Assembly: GCA_028289265.1 (NCBI GenBank)
Contig: JAQGGU010000022.1
Location: forward strand, 1-20,610
Length of the DNA stretch: 20,610 nucleotides
Origin: Candidatus Saccharimonadota bacterium
GTDB taxonomy: Bacteria > Patescibacteriota > Saccharimonadia > Saccharimonadales > UBA4665
Direction: 5' to 3'
The notes beneath the pieces are model-generated. The model ran no database searches. It saw nothing but the letters and a program-made list of their open reading frames with translations, and was not told the DNA's origin. Positions within the stretch are counted from its first letter, which is position 1. The number at the start of each line of letters is the position of its first letter. A program made the translations under genes and the position numbers. Below, piece after piece: positions 1 through 7,260 of this stretch.

Positions 1-42
1 CTTCCTTACCATGGAAGTGCTCTACCGCTGAGCTAGGGCGGC
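1..42 (-). tRNA. tRNA-Thr (GGU anticodon), 5' part, cut by window edge
   Basis: Read on the minus strand from base 42, the sequence gives a 7-nt acceptor 5' strand GCCGCCC, then TA, a D arm GCTC/GAGC with loop AGCGGTA, and an anticodon arm CTTCC-ATGGTAA-GGAAG. The anticodon loop has T33 followed by GGT, so the tRNA reads ACC (threonine). The variable region, T arm and acceptor 3' strand lie outside the window. Upstream (about 62-83) is a small hairpin CAGC/GCTG plus CTC/GAG that is followed by TTTT on the minus strand. It could be a weak terminator or part of the promoter region. Confidence 0.9.
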
Positions 43-114
43 AGGACAACTATTTACAAAACAGCCGCTCTAACGAGGCTGCCTAAAATAAAAAAGTATA
101 AGCGGTATTAATGG

Positions 115-120
115 TATGAT
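115..120 (+). promoter_or_regulatory. extended -10 box (TGG-TATGAT) for the gene at 131
   Basis: TATGAT preceded by TGG forms an extended -10. It ends 10 nt before ATG 131, so the 5' leader would be about 3-4 nt. The in-frame ATG at 116 lies inside this box and cannot be the start if the box is used. Confidence 0.6.
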
Positions 121-130
121 ATTAACTAAT

Positions 131-721
131 ATGCAGTCATTTCTTGGTGCTTTTGCCGTAGTGCTCGGTTTCGTAAGTTATGTGCCGTATTTCCGCGGCA
201 TACTTGCGGGCAAGACAAAACCCCACGCCTTTTCGTGGCTCGTGTGGAGTATGGTGAATGCCATCGCTTTCTTCGCGCAGGTCTCAAGCGGCGGTGGGGC
301 GGGAGCTTGGGTTACCGGCTTTACGACACTGGCGTGCGCAGCGGTTACCATGGCTGCGATGCGAAATGGTTGGAGTCATATCACTCGTATGGACTGGGTG
401 TTCTTCGCGGGTTCTTTAGCGGCGCTGGCGTTATGGCTGGTTACGAAGGATCCGCTCGGTTCGGTTATCCTTGTAACGATTATCGATATTTTGGCATTCG
501 TTCCGACACTTCGAAAGTCCTATCATAAGCCGGACGAGGAATCCGCCAGTCTGTACGCCTTATCTGCCGTTAAGTTTGCTATCAGCCTTGCAGCCCTCAG
601 CGCGCTGACACTTACGACAGTCCTGTATCCATTGTCGCTAGTTGTTACTAATGGATTATTCGCGGCACTGATCTTGTGGCGCCGCAATCAATTCAAAGCT
701 GAAATTACGCAACCTTTCTGA
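131..721 (+). CDS. multi-pass membrane protein, PQ-loop/SWEET-like
   Basis: This is a 196-residue, very hydrophobic protein with about six or seven predicted membrane segments and a short basic C-terminal tail. Two internal units look alike: near the N-terminus GFVSYVPYFRGILAGKT followed by FSWLVW, and in the second half DILAFVPTLRKSY followed by SLYALSAVKF. Each has a helix with a V-P dipeptide, then a basic loop, then an aromatic-rich helix. That layout resembles PQ-loop (SWEET/SemiSWEET-like) membrane proteins, although the canonical PQ dipeptide is absent. Family placement is inference and no substrate can be assigned. The start at 131 is chosen over in-frame ATG 116 because 116 sits in the -10 box. 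No Shine-Dalgarno is seen. It is monocistronic and divergent from the tRNA. Confidence 0.75.
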   Translation: MQSFLGAFAVVLGFVSYVPYFRGILAGKTKPHAFSWLVWSMVNAIAFFAQVSSGGGAGAWVTGFTTLACAAVTMAAMRNGWSHITRMDWVFFAGSLAALALWLVTKDPLGSVILVTIIDILAFVPTLRKSYHKPDEESASLYALSAVKFAISLAALSALTLTTVLYPLSLVVTNGLFAALILWRRNQFKAEITQPF

Positions 722-823
722 TTATTACTATTAGTCCAAAAATAAGACGTTACCAAACACTTATTGCCAAAAGCCGTACAACTACCCGGGTACTTCAATT
801 GCCGGATCATAATCACTCGGTGT

Positions 824-829
824 TATGAT
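824..829 (+). promoter_or_regulatory. extended -10 box (TGT-TATGAT), leaderless promoter for 836
   Basis: TATGAT preceded by TGT ends exactly 6 nt before ATG 836, so the predicted transcription start is the A of the start codon. No good -35 is visible. Confidence 0.7.
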
Positions 830-835
830 TAGACA

Positions 836-1435
836 ATGCAAGGATTAGTGGTTGCCGTATGGGTGTTGGGGAGCGCATTGTTTAAATATATATTGCGCAA
901 ATCTTTTTCCGCGATTAGCATTATGGGTTTAGGTAATCGTGAGGATGAGCCGATTATATCGTCAACCGACATGCTAACTTCAAGGGGGCTGCAAAGTATG
1001 GCTGCCGGCATGATGGGCAACTACGCGTACAATTTACTCACTAATAGTTCCGGCAAAGTAATGATGCTTATAACGCTCGACCACAATACATTCATGCATC
1101 TTATAGCTATAGGCGGCAAAAGTGGTATGAGCCGCTCAGTGAATTATGCGCTGTCGCGGAAGTGGTTGGAGCCGGTGTCATTGGAAGGCAATTTCCCGGA
1201 TGATTTTCGTATGTATTGCACGAAAGATATGCAGATGGAGACGCGCCAGGTATTCGCCCCGGATACGATGGCACACTTTCAGGACTTTTGCCGGGCGTAT
1301 AACTTTGAGCTCTTCCATGACACGATTTATATTTCCATGGCCCAAGGCGCACAAGACCCCAATGACGATACCACTATGGTGACGGATATAACGCACTTTA
1401 TCGAGCAAAACCGCCGCGTCCTCGACAGATTATAG
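836..1435 (+). CDS. membrane-anchored protein with DUF3137-like C-terminal part
   Basis: This is a 199-residue protein with one N-terminal hydrophobic segment (residues 3-15) followed by a basic patch, so it is probably membrane-anchored. The second half has the order seen in DUF3137 proteins: a stretch reading LEGNFPDDFRMYCTKDMQME, then FAPDTMAHFQDF, then the short strand HDTIYISM. DUF3137 members have a comparable F-x(3)-F-x-V/M-Y element, a TP/APD-x-M element and an exposed K/T-x-Y-I-A/S strand. The match is by memory and by eye, so it is moderate. The function of that family is unknown. No Shine-Dalgarno; the -10 box sits 6 nt before the ATG. Confidence 0.7.
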   Translation: MQGLVVAVWVLGSALFKYILRKSFSAISIMGLGNREDEPIISSTDMLTSRGLQSMAAGMMGNYAYNLLTNSSGKVMMLITLDHNTFMHLIAIGGKSGMSRSVNYALSRKWLEPVSLEGNFPDDFRMYCTKDMQMETRQVFAPDTMAHFQDFCRAYNFELFHDTIYISMAQGAQDPNDDTTMVTDITHFIEQNRRVLDRL

Positions 1436-1437
1436 TG

Positions 1438-1443
1438 TATGAT
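1438..1443 (+). promoter_or_regulatory. -10 box TATGAT upstream of the HAD gene
   Basis: TATGAT immediately follows the previous stop codon. The predicted transcription start is near 1449-1450. It leaves an 18-20 nt leader with a GAGGAGG Shine-Dalgarno (about 1456-1462), so this gene is leadered, unlike most neighbours. Confidence 0.55.
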
Positions 1444-1467
1444 TGTTCATGAAACGAGGAGGGATAG

Positions 1468-2151
1468 ATGGTACGAACTGACCTTACAGGTATAAAGACT
1501 ATTATTTGGGACTTAGACGGGACATTGCTCGATAGCTTTGGTCTATACATTGATATCCTCAGAGAAGTCTTGCCTCGGCATGACAAGGCAGTGCCCGTAG
1601 AGGAGGTCTTGCAGAAGAATTATCATGGCAGCTTGGATGATGCCATTAGCGCTGCACTTGGCGGCCTTGATGAGGCGGAGCTACGGCCAATCGTCATAGA
1701 CTTTCTCGAGGAACAGGACTCGCATTATGAAATTATTGAGGGGCATCTTTTTAAGGATGCGGAGGACCTGGCCAATCGTGCGCATACGGCTGGCATACGG
1801 CAAATATTGGTCACCAACAGAAATCATGCCGGACATTTCCGCGCCAGTCCGCGTAATATCGTGGCCAACTCCGAACTCAAAAATTATATCGACCTTATTA
1901 TTTGTGGCGACGACAGTGAACATCGCAAACCAAAACCTGAAGTGCTGGGTGACTTCAAAGATATATATGTGCCAGAGGAAACACTGGTAATTGGAGACCA
2001 ACACGTCGATGCTGAATTTGCTTACAACTTAGGCACGTCAGCAGTACTCGTGAACAGAAATGGCGACAATCCACCCCATTTGGATAAATTAAACCATGAT
2101 TGGCAGTCGCATGTCGCTCTTGTCAAATCACTCGATGATGTAAGATTATAG
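1468..2151 (+). CDS. HAD-superfamily hydrolase, phosphoglycolate-phosphatase-like
   Basis: This is a 227-residue cytosolic phosphatase of the HAD superfamily. All four HAD motifs are visible: motif I WDLDGTLLDS with nucleophile D15 and acid/base D17; motif II ILVTN with T116; motif III basic residue in HRKPKPEVL (K154 or K156); motif IV VIGDQHVDAEFA with D177 and D181 for Mg2+. A helical cap lies between motifs I and II (roughly residues 25-100), as in subfamily IA enzymes such as phosphoglycolate phosphatase. The substrate cannot be read from the sequence. ATG 1468 has a strong Shine-Dalgarno (GAGGAGG). An ATG at 1449 in another frame opens only a 10-codon ORF and is not favoured. Confidence 0.9.
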   Translation: MVRTDLTGIKTIIWDLDGTLLDSFGLYIDILREVLPRHDKAVPVEEVLQKNYHGSLDDAISAALGGLDEAELRPIVIDFLEEQDSHYEIIEGHLFKDAEDLANRAHTAGIRQILVTNRNHAGHFRASPRNIVANSELKNYIDLIICGDDSEHRKPKPEVLGDFKDIYVPEETLVIGDQHVDAEFAYNLGTSAVLVNRNGDNPPHLDKLNHDWQSHVALVKSLDDVRL

Positions 2152-2173
2152 AAATATGACAGCAAAATTTGAC

Positions 2174-2512
2174 CTAACTTCTCGGCAGCATGCTGAGGAT
2201 GGCCAATGCTGCGGGGCTGGCACAAAATACTCTTTGCGATGAGTTTTCGCCATCAACAGTTGCGCTACCGTTTTGGTATGGGCATGTTAGCTGGGCTTCG
2301 TTAATTTGGCGCATACCATCTGCAAGCGCATCTAAGACGGCTGTAGCTTGTACGATGTCTTCCGAAAAATCTATTACATCAGCGGGCTCTGTGGCGGGCG
2401 GATTGCTGGCGATTTGGGCCTCCACTAAGTTCTCCAAGTGTAAGAGTGTCATAACGATACGCGTCTGGCATGTTCGGAGCGCCCCGCAATTATTGCCGCA
2501 AAGCTGGTTCAT
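2174..2512 (-). CDS. small unrecognised cysteine-containing protein
   Basis: This is a 112-residue acidic protein read on the minus strand, convergent with the HAD gene and divergent from the gene at 2576. The same frame stays open far upstream, but that part overlaps the well-supported flavoprotein gene. The real start is placed at ATG 2512 because a TATAGT box ends exactly 6 nt before it. The protein begins MNQLCGNNCGALRTC (C5, C9 and C15), continues as a predicted amphipathic helix (roughly residues 17-35), an acidic segment, a second helix, then a Ser/Ala-rich tail with further Cys. The N-terminal cysteines could bind a metal, but that is a guess. I do not recognise the family. Confidence 0.65.
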   Translation of the reverse strand: MNQLCGNNCGALRTCQTRIVMTLLHLENLVEAQIASNPPATEPADVIDFSEDIVQATAVLDALADGMRQINEAQLTCPYQNGSATVDGENSSQRVFCASPAALAILSMLPRS

Positions 2513-2518
2513 AAATGT

Positions 2519-2524
2519 ACTATA
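2519..2524 (-). promoter_or_regulatory. -10 box TATAGT, leaderless promoter for 2512
   Basis: On the minus strand TATAGT is followed by exactly 6 nt (ACATTT) and then ATG 2512. It lies back to back with the promoter of the gene at 2576. Confidence 0.6.
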
Positions 2525-2563
2525 GCGTACCTCTAGTGCTATTCCCAGGGCGGGGAAGTACGG

Positions 2564-2569
2564 TATGAT
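2564..2569 (+). promoter_or_regulatory. -10 box TATGAT, leaderless promoter for 2576
   Basis: CGG-TATGAT ends exactly 6 nt before ATG 2576. No Shine-Dalgarno and no clear -35. Confidence 0.7.
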
Positions 2570-2575
2570 ACCCGT

Positions 2576-3034
2576 ATGAAGGCAAGCGAACTTCTCACGA
2601 ACTATTTGAGTCAAAGCAAAGTTATGCAACTCGCGACGGTACGCGACGGTAAACCATGGATATGCACGGTGCATTATGTTGCTGACGCAGCGGGTAACTT
2701 GTACTGGCTGAGCCTGCCTAAGCGCAGACACAGTCAGGACATAACGGACAATCCGCATGTTGCCGTTGCGGTAGCGGTCAAAACTGACATGCCGGTCATC
2801 GGTATACAGACTGAAGGTATGGTTACGATGGTGGATGATCCTGTGGTCGTCAAAAATGTCATGGATATATATGTTGCAGTACATGGCAATGGCAAGGACT
2901 ATTACCAGAACTTTATCCAGGGGACGGAGCAGCATCGCCTGTATAAATTCACACCGGAGCGCACAACTCTTTTCGACGAAGTGCATTTTAAAGATGCGCC
3001 CCAAGTAATCCTTGGCCAAGTAGGGCGCGCATAA
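2576..3034 (+). CDS. pyridoxamine 5'-phosphate oxidase-like FMN-binding split-barrel protein
   Basis: This is a 152-residue single-domain protein of the PNPOx-like split beta-barrel family, probably cytosolic, binding FMN or another flavin and often dimeric. The N-terminus KVMQLATVRDGKPWICTVHY is the usual first hairpin of the fold (MxLATVxxDGxPxxxxV). It is followed by GNLYWLSLPKRRHSQDITDNPHVAVAV, the standard second segment in which the basic R/K residues contact flavin phosphate. The C-terminal half carries the dimer-forming strands (VIGIQTEGMVTMVDD and HRLYKFTPERTTLFD). The physiological substrate cannot be assigned; the family also includes general stress and F420/heme-binding proteins. 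Its stop codon lies inside the terminator stem that follows. Confidence 0.85.
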   Translation: MKASELLTNYLSQSKVMQLATVRDGKPWICTVHYVADAAGNLYWLSLPKRRHSQDITDNPHVAVAVAVKTDMPVIGIQTEGMVTMVDDPVVVKNVMDIYVAVHGNGKDYYQNFIQGTEQHRLYKFTPERTTLFDEVHFKDAPQVILGQVGRA

Positions 3035-3077
3035 ATAAAATCCCTGCGAGCTGGAGTGGCTGCAGGGATTTTATTTA
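3032..3077. terminator. bidirectional intrinsic terminator
   Basis: A perfect 16-bp inverted repeat pairs 3032-3047 with 3062-3077 around a 14-nt loop. The core is ATCCCTGC/GCAGGGAT flanked by A-rich and T-rich arms, so both strands give a GC-rich stem followed by a U-rich tract. It separates the convergent genes ending at 3034 (+) and 3105 (-) and includes the stop codon of the former. Confidence 0.85.
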
Positions 3078-3104
3078 ACTCTTCTATATATCGATATATA
3101 TGTA

Positions 3105-4101
<997 letters not shown>

Positions 4102-4107
4102 AATGTA

Positions 4108-4136
4108 AGCTTATCGCAGATAACAATTAGTGTCAA
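4108..4136 (-). promoter_or_regulatory. promoter of the LysM-Rpf gene (TTGACA-N17-TAAGCT)
   Basis: On the minus strand a consensus TTGACA (4136-4131) is followed after 17 nt by TAAGCT (4113-4108). The predicted transcription start is near 4101, leaving a leader of about 268 nt. This is one of few promoters in the window with a consensus -35. Confidence 0.6.
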
Positions 4137-4177
4137 CTCTCCTAGGGGTCACACCACAAGTGGGGCATAAGCGGTTT

Positions 4178-4225
4178 AAGGTACTTTTTGTTGTACGAAA
4201 AGGAAGTTATAAAGGTACTTTTTGT
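4178..4225 (+). repeat. 14-nt direct repeat in the rpf/G5 divergent intergenic region
   Basis: AAGGTACTTTTTGT occurs at 4178-4191 and again, identical, at 4212-4225 (period 34). The copies lie upstream of both divergent promoters, where an operator pair would be expected. Confidence 0.6.
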
Positions 4226-4239
4226 GACTTTATGCACTA

Positions 4240-4268
4240 TTGTTTTCATGCACATGGCAGGGTATTAT
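4240..4268 (+). promoter_or_regulatory. promoter of the G5-domain gene (TTGTTT-N17-TATTAT)
   Basis: TTGTTT at 4240-4245 and TATTAT at 4263-4268 are 17 nt apart. The predicted start is near 4275, giving a leader of about 47 nt. That leader holds a CTTAAG-TTT-CTTAAG hairpin (4286-4300) and a weak AGGTG ribosome-binding site. Confidence 0.55.
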
Positions 4269-4321
4269 TGTGGATAAGGTAACTGCTTAAGTTTCTTAAG
4301 AACAGAATAGGTGTGGTTACG

Positions 4322-4966
4322 ATGAGAAGGGCGAAGATGAGACATTGGCTTTCGAAAGGCTCTACCCAGGGAAAGATCGGCATAGCGGTCATGGCTGTAT
4401 TCGTCGTCTTTGCTGTCATCGTGAGCCGTCCTCAATCAGTGCAGCTGGATACTAAGGTGCAAAACACGTCTTCCGCTAAGCAGGTAACCACTGACACGGT
4501 TGACGTCAGCGAGAAATCCAAGATTGCCGTAACGCAAACTGAAGTGGTGACAAGTGAGGAAGAAGTGCCCTTTACGACCATGCAGACCTACGACGGAACG
4601 CTCCTTAAAGACACTGCTGTGGTACGAGTCGAAGGTCGTGCAGGTAAAAAAGTCGTTCGTACCGAGGTCAAGACAAAAGACGGCGTAGAGATTGGCCGGG
4701 CGCTTATCAGCGAAGAGGTTATTGTACAGCCAGTGACAAAAGTGGTAGCCGTCGGTACTAAAATGGTTTCTTCAAGCAAAAAAGACGCCAGGGCGGAGTG
4801 CGACCCGAATTACAAGCAGTGCGTGCCAAAACTACGGCGCGCCCTAGATATAGACTGCGATGACCTCGGCTTCCGCGTGGATATTATCGGCGAGGATGTC
4901 TATAACCTTGACGAAGATGATGCTGATGGCATCGGTTGCGAAAGATTTTCCGCCATTAATCCGTGA
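4322..4966 (+). CDS. membrane-anchored G5-domain protein with Excalibur-like calcium-binding C-terminus
   Basis: This is a 214-residue protein. A basic N-terminus is followed by one membrane segment (about GKIGIAVMAVFVVFAVIV), so it is anchored or secreted. Then comes a G5 domain, about residues 60-145, recognisable from VTQTEVVTSEEEVPF, the repeated Val-rich strands and a final region ending VVAVGTK. The C-terminus has CDPNYKQCVP, DIDCDDLGF and NLDEDDADGIGCERF, an Excalibur-like Asp-rich loop with paired Cys, expected to bind Ca2+. G5 domains bind cell-wall glycans and are fused to Rpf domains in actinobacterial RpfB. Here the G5 and Rpf modules are separate divergent genes. ATG 4322 is preferred over in-frame GTG 4313, because the AGGTG site is well spaced only for 4322. 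Confidence 0.85.
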   Translation: MRRAKMRHWLSKGSTQGKIGIAVMAVFVVFAVIVSRPQSVQLDTKVQNTSSAKQVTTDTVDVSEKSKIAVTQTEVVTSEEEVPFTTMQTYDGTLLKDTAVVRVEGRAGKKVVRTEVKTKDGVEIGRALISEEVIVQPVTKVVAVGTKMVSSSKKDARAECDPNYKQCVPKLRRALDIDCDDLGFRVDIIGEDVYNLDEDDADGIGCERFSAINP

Positions 4967-4999
4967 TAGGGAACCATAGGCGGTAATCTCAAAGTCGGT

Positions 5000-5005
5000 T
5001 ATAAT
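5000..5005 (+). promoter_or_regulatory. -10 box TATAAT, leaderless promoter for rnhA
   Basis: TATAAT ends exactly 6 nt before ATG 5012. No Shine-Dalgarno precedes the start. Confidence 0.7.
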
Positions 5006-5011
5006 TGGCAG

Positions 5012-5446
5012 ATGCTTATATACCATACAGACGGAAGTGCCAGCCCGAATCCAGGTCCGGGCGGCTTTGCCGTCATACTCGATGAAAAACCAGCAGTCCT
5101 CGGTGGGGAACCGAGCGGTGCTGTCACGACGAATATCCGCATGGAAGGCTTCGCTATTATCGCGGCCTTAAAGCACGCGAATGGCGAGCCGTGCGAAATC
5201 TACACCGACAGCGAATTCTGGATAAACGTCATTACTAAATGGTCTCTTGGCTGGGAAGCCAATGGCTGGAAGAAAAAGGGCGGTCCGATCATGAACCTCG
5301 ACATTGTGCAGGAAGTCTGCCCTCTGTACCGCCAGTCTAAAGCTAAGCTTATATGGGTGCGAGGACACAACAACGATCCTGGCAACGAACTGGCCGACCA
5401 TTGGGCCAATGAGGCGCGCAAACAACGGCTAAAAAGCGGGGCGTAA
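5012..5446 (+). CDS. rnhA: ribonuclease HI
   Basis: This 144-residue enzyme cleaves the RNA strand of RNA-DNA hybrids in the cytosol (R-loops, Okazaki primers). The four carboxylates of the active site are present: D7 in YHTDGSASPNPGPGG, E45 in NIRMEGFAI, D66 in IYTDSEFWI, and D129 in GNELADHWAN. The flexible-loop histidine is H119 in WVRGHNN. The basic handle region (WEANGWKKKG, about residues 81-90) is present, which marks it as an HI enzyme of E. coli type. Length is slightly short for the family (about 155) but complete. It appears leaderless and monocistronic. Confidence 0.93.
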   Translation: MLIYHTDGSASPNPGPGGFAVILDEKPAVLGGEPSGAVTTNIRMEGFAIIAALKHANGEPCEIYTDSEFWINVITKWSLGWEANGWKKKGGPIMNLDIVQEVCPLYRQSKAKLIWVRGHNNDPGNELADHWANEARKQRLKSGA

Positions 5447-5476
5447 TACTTATATTTAGCTCCACTTTAGAAGTGC

Positions 5477-5482
5477 TATGAT
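5477..5482 (+). promoter_or_regulatory. extended -10 box (TGC-TATGAT), leaderless promoter for 5489
   Basis: TATGAT preceded by TGC ends exactly 6 nt before ATG 5489. Confidence 0.7.
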
Positions 5483-5488
5483 TGTGGT

Positions 5489-6094
5489 ATGCAGGACAAA
5501 ATTACAGCGTATATTACTCAGCAAGAACCCTGGAAACAACAGGTGCTGAAGAAACTGCGCGGCGCGATGCACAATGCTGATCCGGAAATACACGAATCTA
5601 TAAAATGGGGCACACCAGCTTTTGAGCATAAGGGATTGGTAACGTGGGTGTTCTGTGCTTCTGAGTGGGTGCATTTGTCTTTTCAGCAAGGTGCGCTGCT
5701 TGATGCATCGCACAATATGTGGGAGGAGGGTCCTGATACCGCCTCTCAAGCAAAGCGGACAATAAAATTCCGAGAAGGTGATGAGGTGCCGGTAGAACTA
5801 ATTGAGCATTTAGTGCATGAGGCGGTCGATAATAATATAGAGGGACGCAGGGTGGAATTTCATATTACCAAACCCGGCTCCAAAGAGTTTGATGTGCCGG
5901 CGGAATACGCCGCGATTCTTCGTGATCATAACGCCTATGAGCTCTATGAAAACCGTCCGTACTACCAACAAAAAGGGTGGATACAGTGGATTGAAGGCGC
6001 CAAGCGTGATGAAACGAAGCAAAAGCGTATTGAAGAAATGCTTCTAGAACTTGAAGAAGGCACCTATATGCCCAGAAAAAGGTCGGGGCAATAA
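5489..6094 (+). CDS. DUF1801 / YdeI (OmpD-associated)-like protein
   Basis: This is a 201-residue soluble protein. The N-terminal half (about residues 10-90) matches DUF1801/YdhG-type domains: EPWKQQVLKKLRGAMHNADP, then ESIKWGTPAFEHKGLV, the W-G-x-P-x-F signature. The C-terminal half (about 115-195) looks like the YdeI/OmpD-associated family: an FHITKPGSKEFDVPAEYAA segment, then NAYELYENRPYYQQKGWIQW and an AKRDETKQKRIEEMLLELE helix. These families are common in small bacterial genomes, but the biochemical role is not established. It appears leaderless and is followed 6 nt later by the hydrolase gene. Confidence 0.8.
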   Translation: MQDKITAYITQQEPWKQQVLKKLRGAMHNADPEIHESIKWGTPAFEHKGLVTWVFCASEWVHLSFQQGALLDASHNMWEEGPDTASQAKRTIKFREGDEVPVELIEHLVHEAVDNNIEGRRVEFHITKPGSKEFDVPAEYAAILRDHNAYELYENRPYYQQKGWIQWIEGAKRDETKQKRIEEMLLELEEGTYMPRKRSGQ

Positions 6095-6100
6095 TATAAT
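6090..6100 (+). promoter_or_regulatory. possible -10 box (AATAAT/TATAAT) before the gene at 6101
   Basis: AATAAT (6090-6095) lies 5 nt before ATG 6101 and overlaps the previous stop codon. A perfect TATAAT (6095-6100) touches the ATG and would start transcription inside the gene. There is no Shine-Dalgarno, so leaderless expression from the first box is the likelier reading. Confidence 0.4.
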
Positions 6101-6670
6101 ATGAAAAACGCAATTATCCTGCACGGTGCCCCCGAGAAAGAGCACTATTACGATACTAGCAAACCGAGCGAGAGTAATGCTCATTGGCTGCCCTGGCTGC
6201 AGAAGGAGCTGCTTATTCGGGATATAGCGGCCGTAACTCCCGAAATCCCGCTGTCTTATGAGCCAAAGTGGGATACGTGGCGCAAGGAAATTGAGCGTTA
6301 TGACATCTCGGCGGAGACCATATTGGTCGGACATAGTGCTGGCGGTGGGTTTTGGCTGAAATATTTAAGCCAGCACAAAGACTTGAAGGTAGGGAAGGTC
6401 GTATTAGTCGCACCCTGGCTTGATCCGGATAAGACTCTCGAGGAAGATTTTTTTGCGGGAGACTTTGACCCTGCACTCGCTACGCGCACTAACGGCTTAA
6501 AAATATTTATGAGCGATGACGATTCCGATAACGTATGGCAGTCCTTCAAGAGGATTCAAAAAGAAATTCATGATACTGATGTACGGTATTTCAATGGGCA
6601 TGGACATTTTACTTATGAGAACCTTGGCGGTACAAAATTCCCCGAGCTATTAGAGGAGATCCTTGCATGA
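6101..6670 (+). CDS. alpha/beta hydrolase, RBBP9/YdeN type
   Basis: This is a 189-residue serine hydrolase of the small RBBP9/YdeN family (DUF1234-like), cytosolic. The N-terminal strand AIILHGAP carries the family's HG motif. The nucleophile elbow GHSAGG puts the catalytic serine at S79, followed by the usual strand VVLVAPWLDPD. The acid is expected in the MSDDDSDNV segment (D139-D143), and the histidine in FNGHGHFTYE (H167 or H169). Substrate unknown. Its last four bases overlap the start of the following gene (ATGA, 6667-6670), so the two are probably translationally coupled. Confidence 0.87.
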   Translation: MKNAIILHGAPEKEHYYDTSKPSESNAHWLPWLQKELLIRDIAAVTPEIPLSYEPKWDTWRKEIERYDISAETILVGHSAGGGFWLKYLSQHKDLKVGKVVLVAPWLDPDKTLEEDFFAGDFDPALATRTNGLKIFMSDDDSDNVWQSFKRIQKEIHDTDVRYFNGHGHFTYENLGGTKFPELLEEILA

Positions 6671-7242
6671 CGAATATCTATGTACCCGTCGAGGCGGAAA
6701 TTCGTAGTAAGTATGTATGGGAGTGCCGCGATCGTGAGTACGATCCCGACAGGGTTCGGTTGATAGGCGCAACTTTGGGTAAGGTAGCTTTGGTTCTCGA
6801 CGATCTGGCCGGTATAACTTCCGAGGTGAAGGCCGATTGTGCTGTCGCAGAAGCCACGCATACCGTTCAAGGGGAGTTTGTAGATTATCTCGATGACAAG
6901 GATCCGGCCCCGCGGCCGCTTATACGAAGGCTTACGCTTGAATATGGTGTTACCGAACAGTCCCATGCTTCCGGCGAACGGTATCGGCTTAATCTTGGGT
7001 ACGGCACTAGCCCGGGTGACATAATGTTTTCCAATGATTATGTTATCGGCATTCACCCTGAGGGAGAATCTCACCTTCGTGTAGTAGATTCGAACGACAA
7101 CATTATCCGGACATTACAGTCCCAGGCTCCTCATCAGCGCCGCCTAATACGTTTTAAAAAGGCAACGGCCTATGATGCGACGCACCTTTTGAGTGAATTA
7201 CAGCACTTGCAGCGCCTGAAAACGGCCGTAGATGGCTGGTAA
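6667..7242 (+). CDS. unrecognised soluble protein coupled to the RBBP9-like hydrolase
   Basis: This is a 191-residue protein without membrane segments or signal peptide, moderately acidic with a basic C-terminus. It starts within the stop of the upstream gene (ATGA overlap), and a GAGGAG ribosome-binding site lies 7 nt upstream inside that gene. The N-terminus NIYVPVEAEIRSKY starts with a beta-strand containing an acidic E-x-E pair. The middle has RRLTLEYGVTEQS and ERYRLNLGYG, and the C-terminus is a helix with LLSELQHLQRLK. An early E-x-E and spaced Arg/Lys strands loosely recall CYTH-like barrels, but the match is too weak to name a function. Confidence 0.7.
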   Translation: MTNIYVPVEAEIRSKYVWECRDREYDPDRVRLIGATLGKVALVLDDLAGITSEVKADCAVAEATHTVQGEFVDYLDDKDPAPRPLIRRLTLEYGVTEQSHASGERYRLNLGYGTSPGDIMFSNDYVIGIHPEGESHLRVVDSNDNIIRTLQSQAPHQRRLIRFKKATAYDATHLLSELQHLQRLKTAVDGW

Positions 7243-7246
7243 ATGG

Positions 7247-7252
7247 TATGAT
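7247..7252 (+). promoter_or_regulatory. extended -10 box (TGG-TATGAT) for the NYN gene
   Basis: TATGAT ends 2 nt before ATG 7255 but 8 nt before in-frame ATG 7261. The predicted transcription start falls at or next to 7259-7261, which makes 7261 the likely leaderless start. Confidence 0.65.
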
Positions 7253-7260
7253 ACATGCAG

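Noticed and set aside
1449..1481. 10-codon ORF overlapping the HAD gene start
   Set aside because: Too short and better explained as leader sequence containing the Shine-Dalgarno of ATG 1468.
2174..3019. 281-codon minus-strand open frame
   Set aside because: Most of it is antisense to the well-supported flavoprotein gene. Only its last 112 codons, from ATG 2512, have a promoter and protein-like composition.
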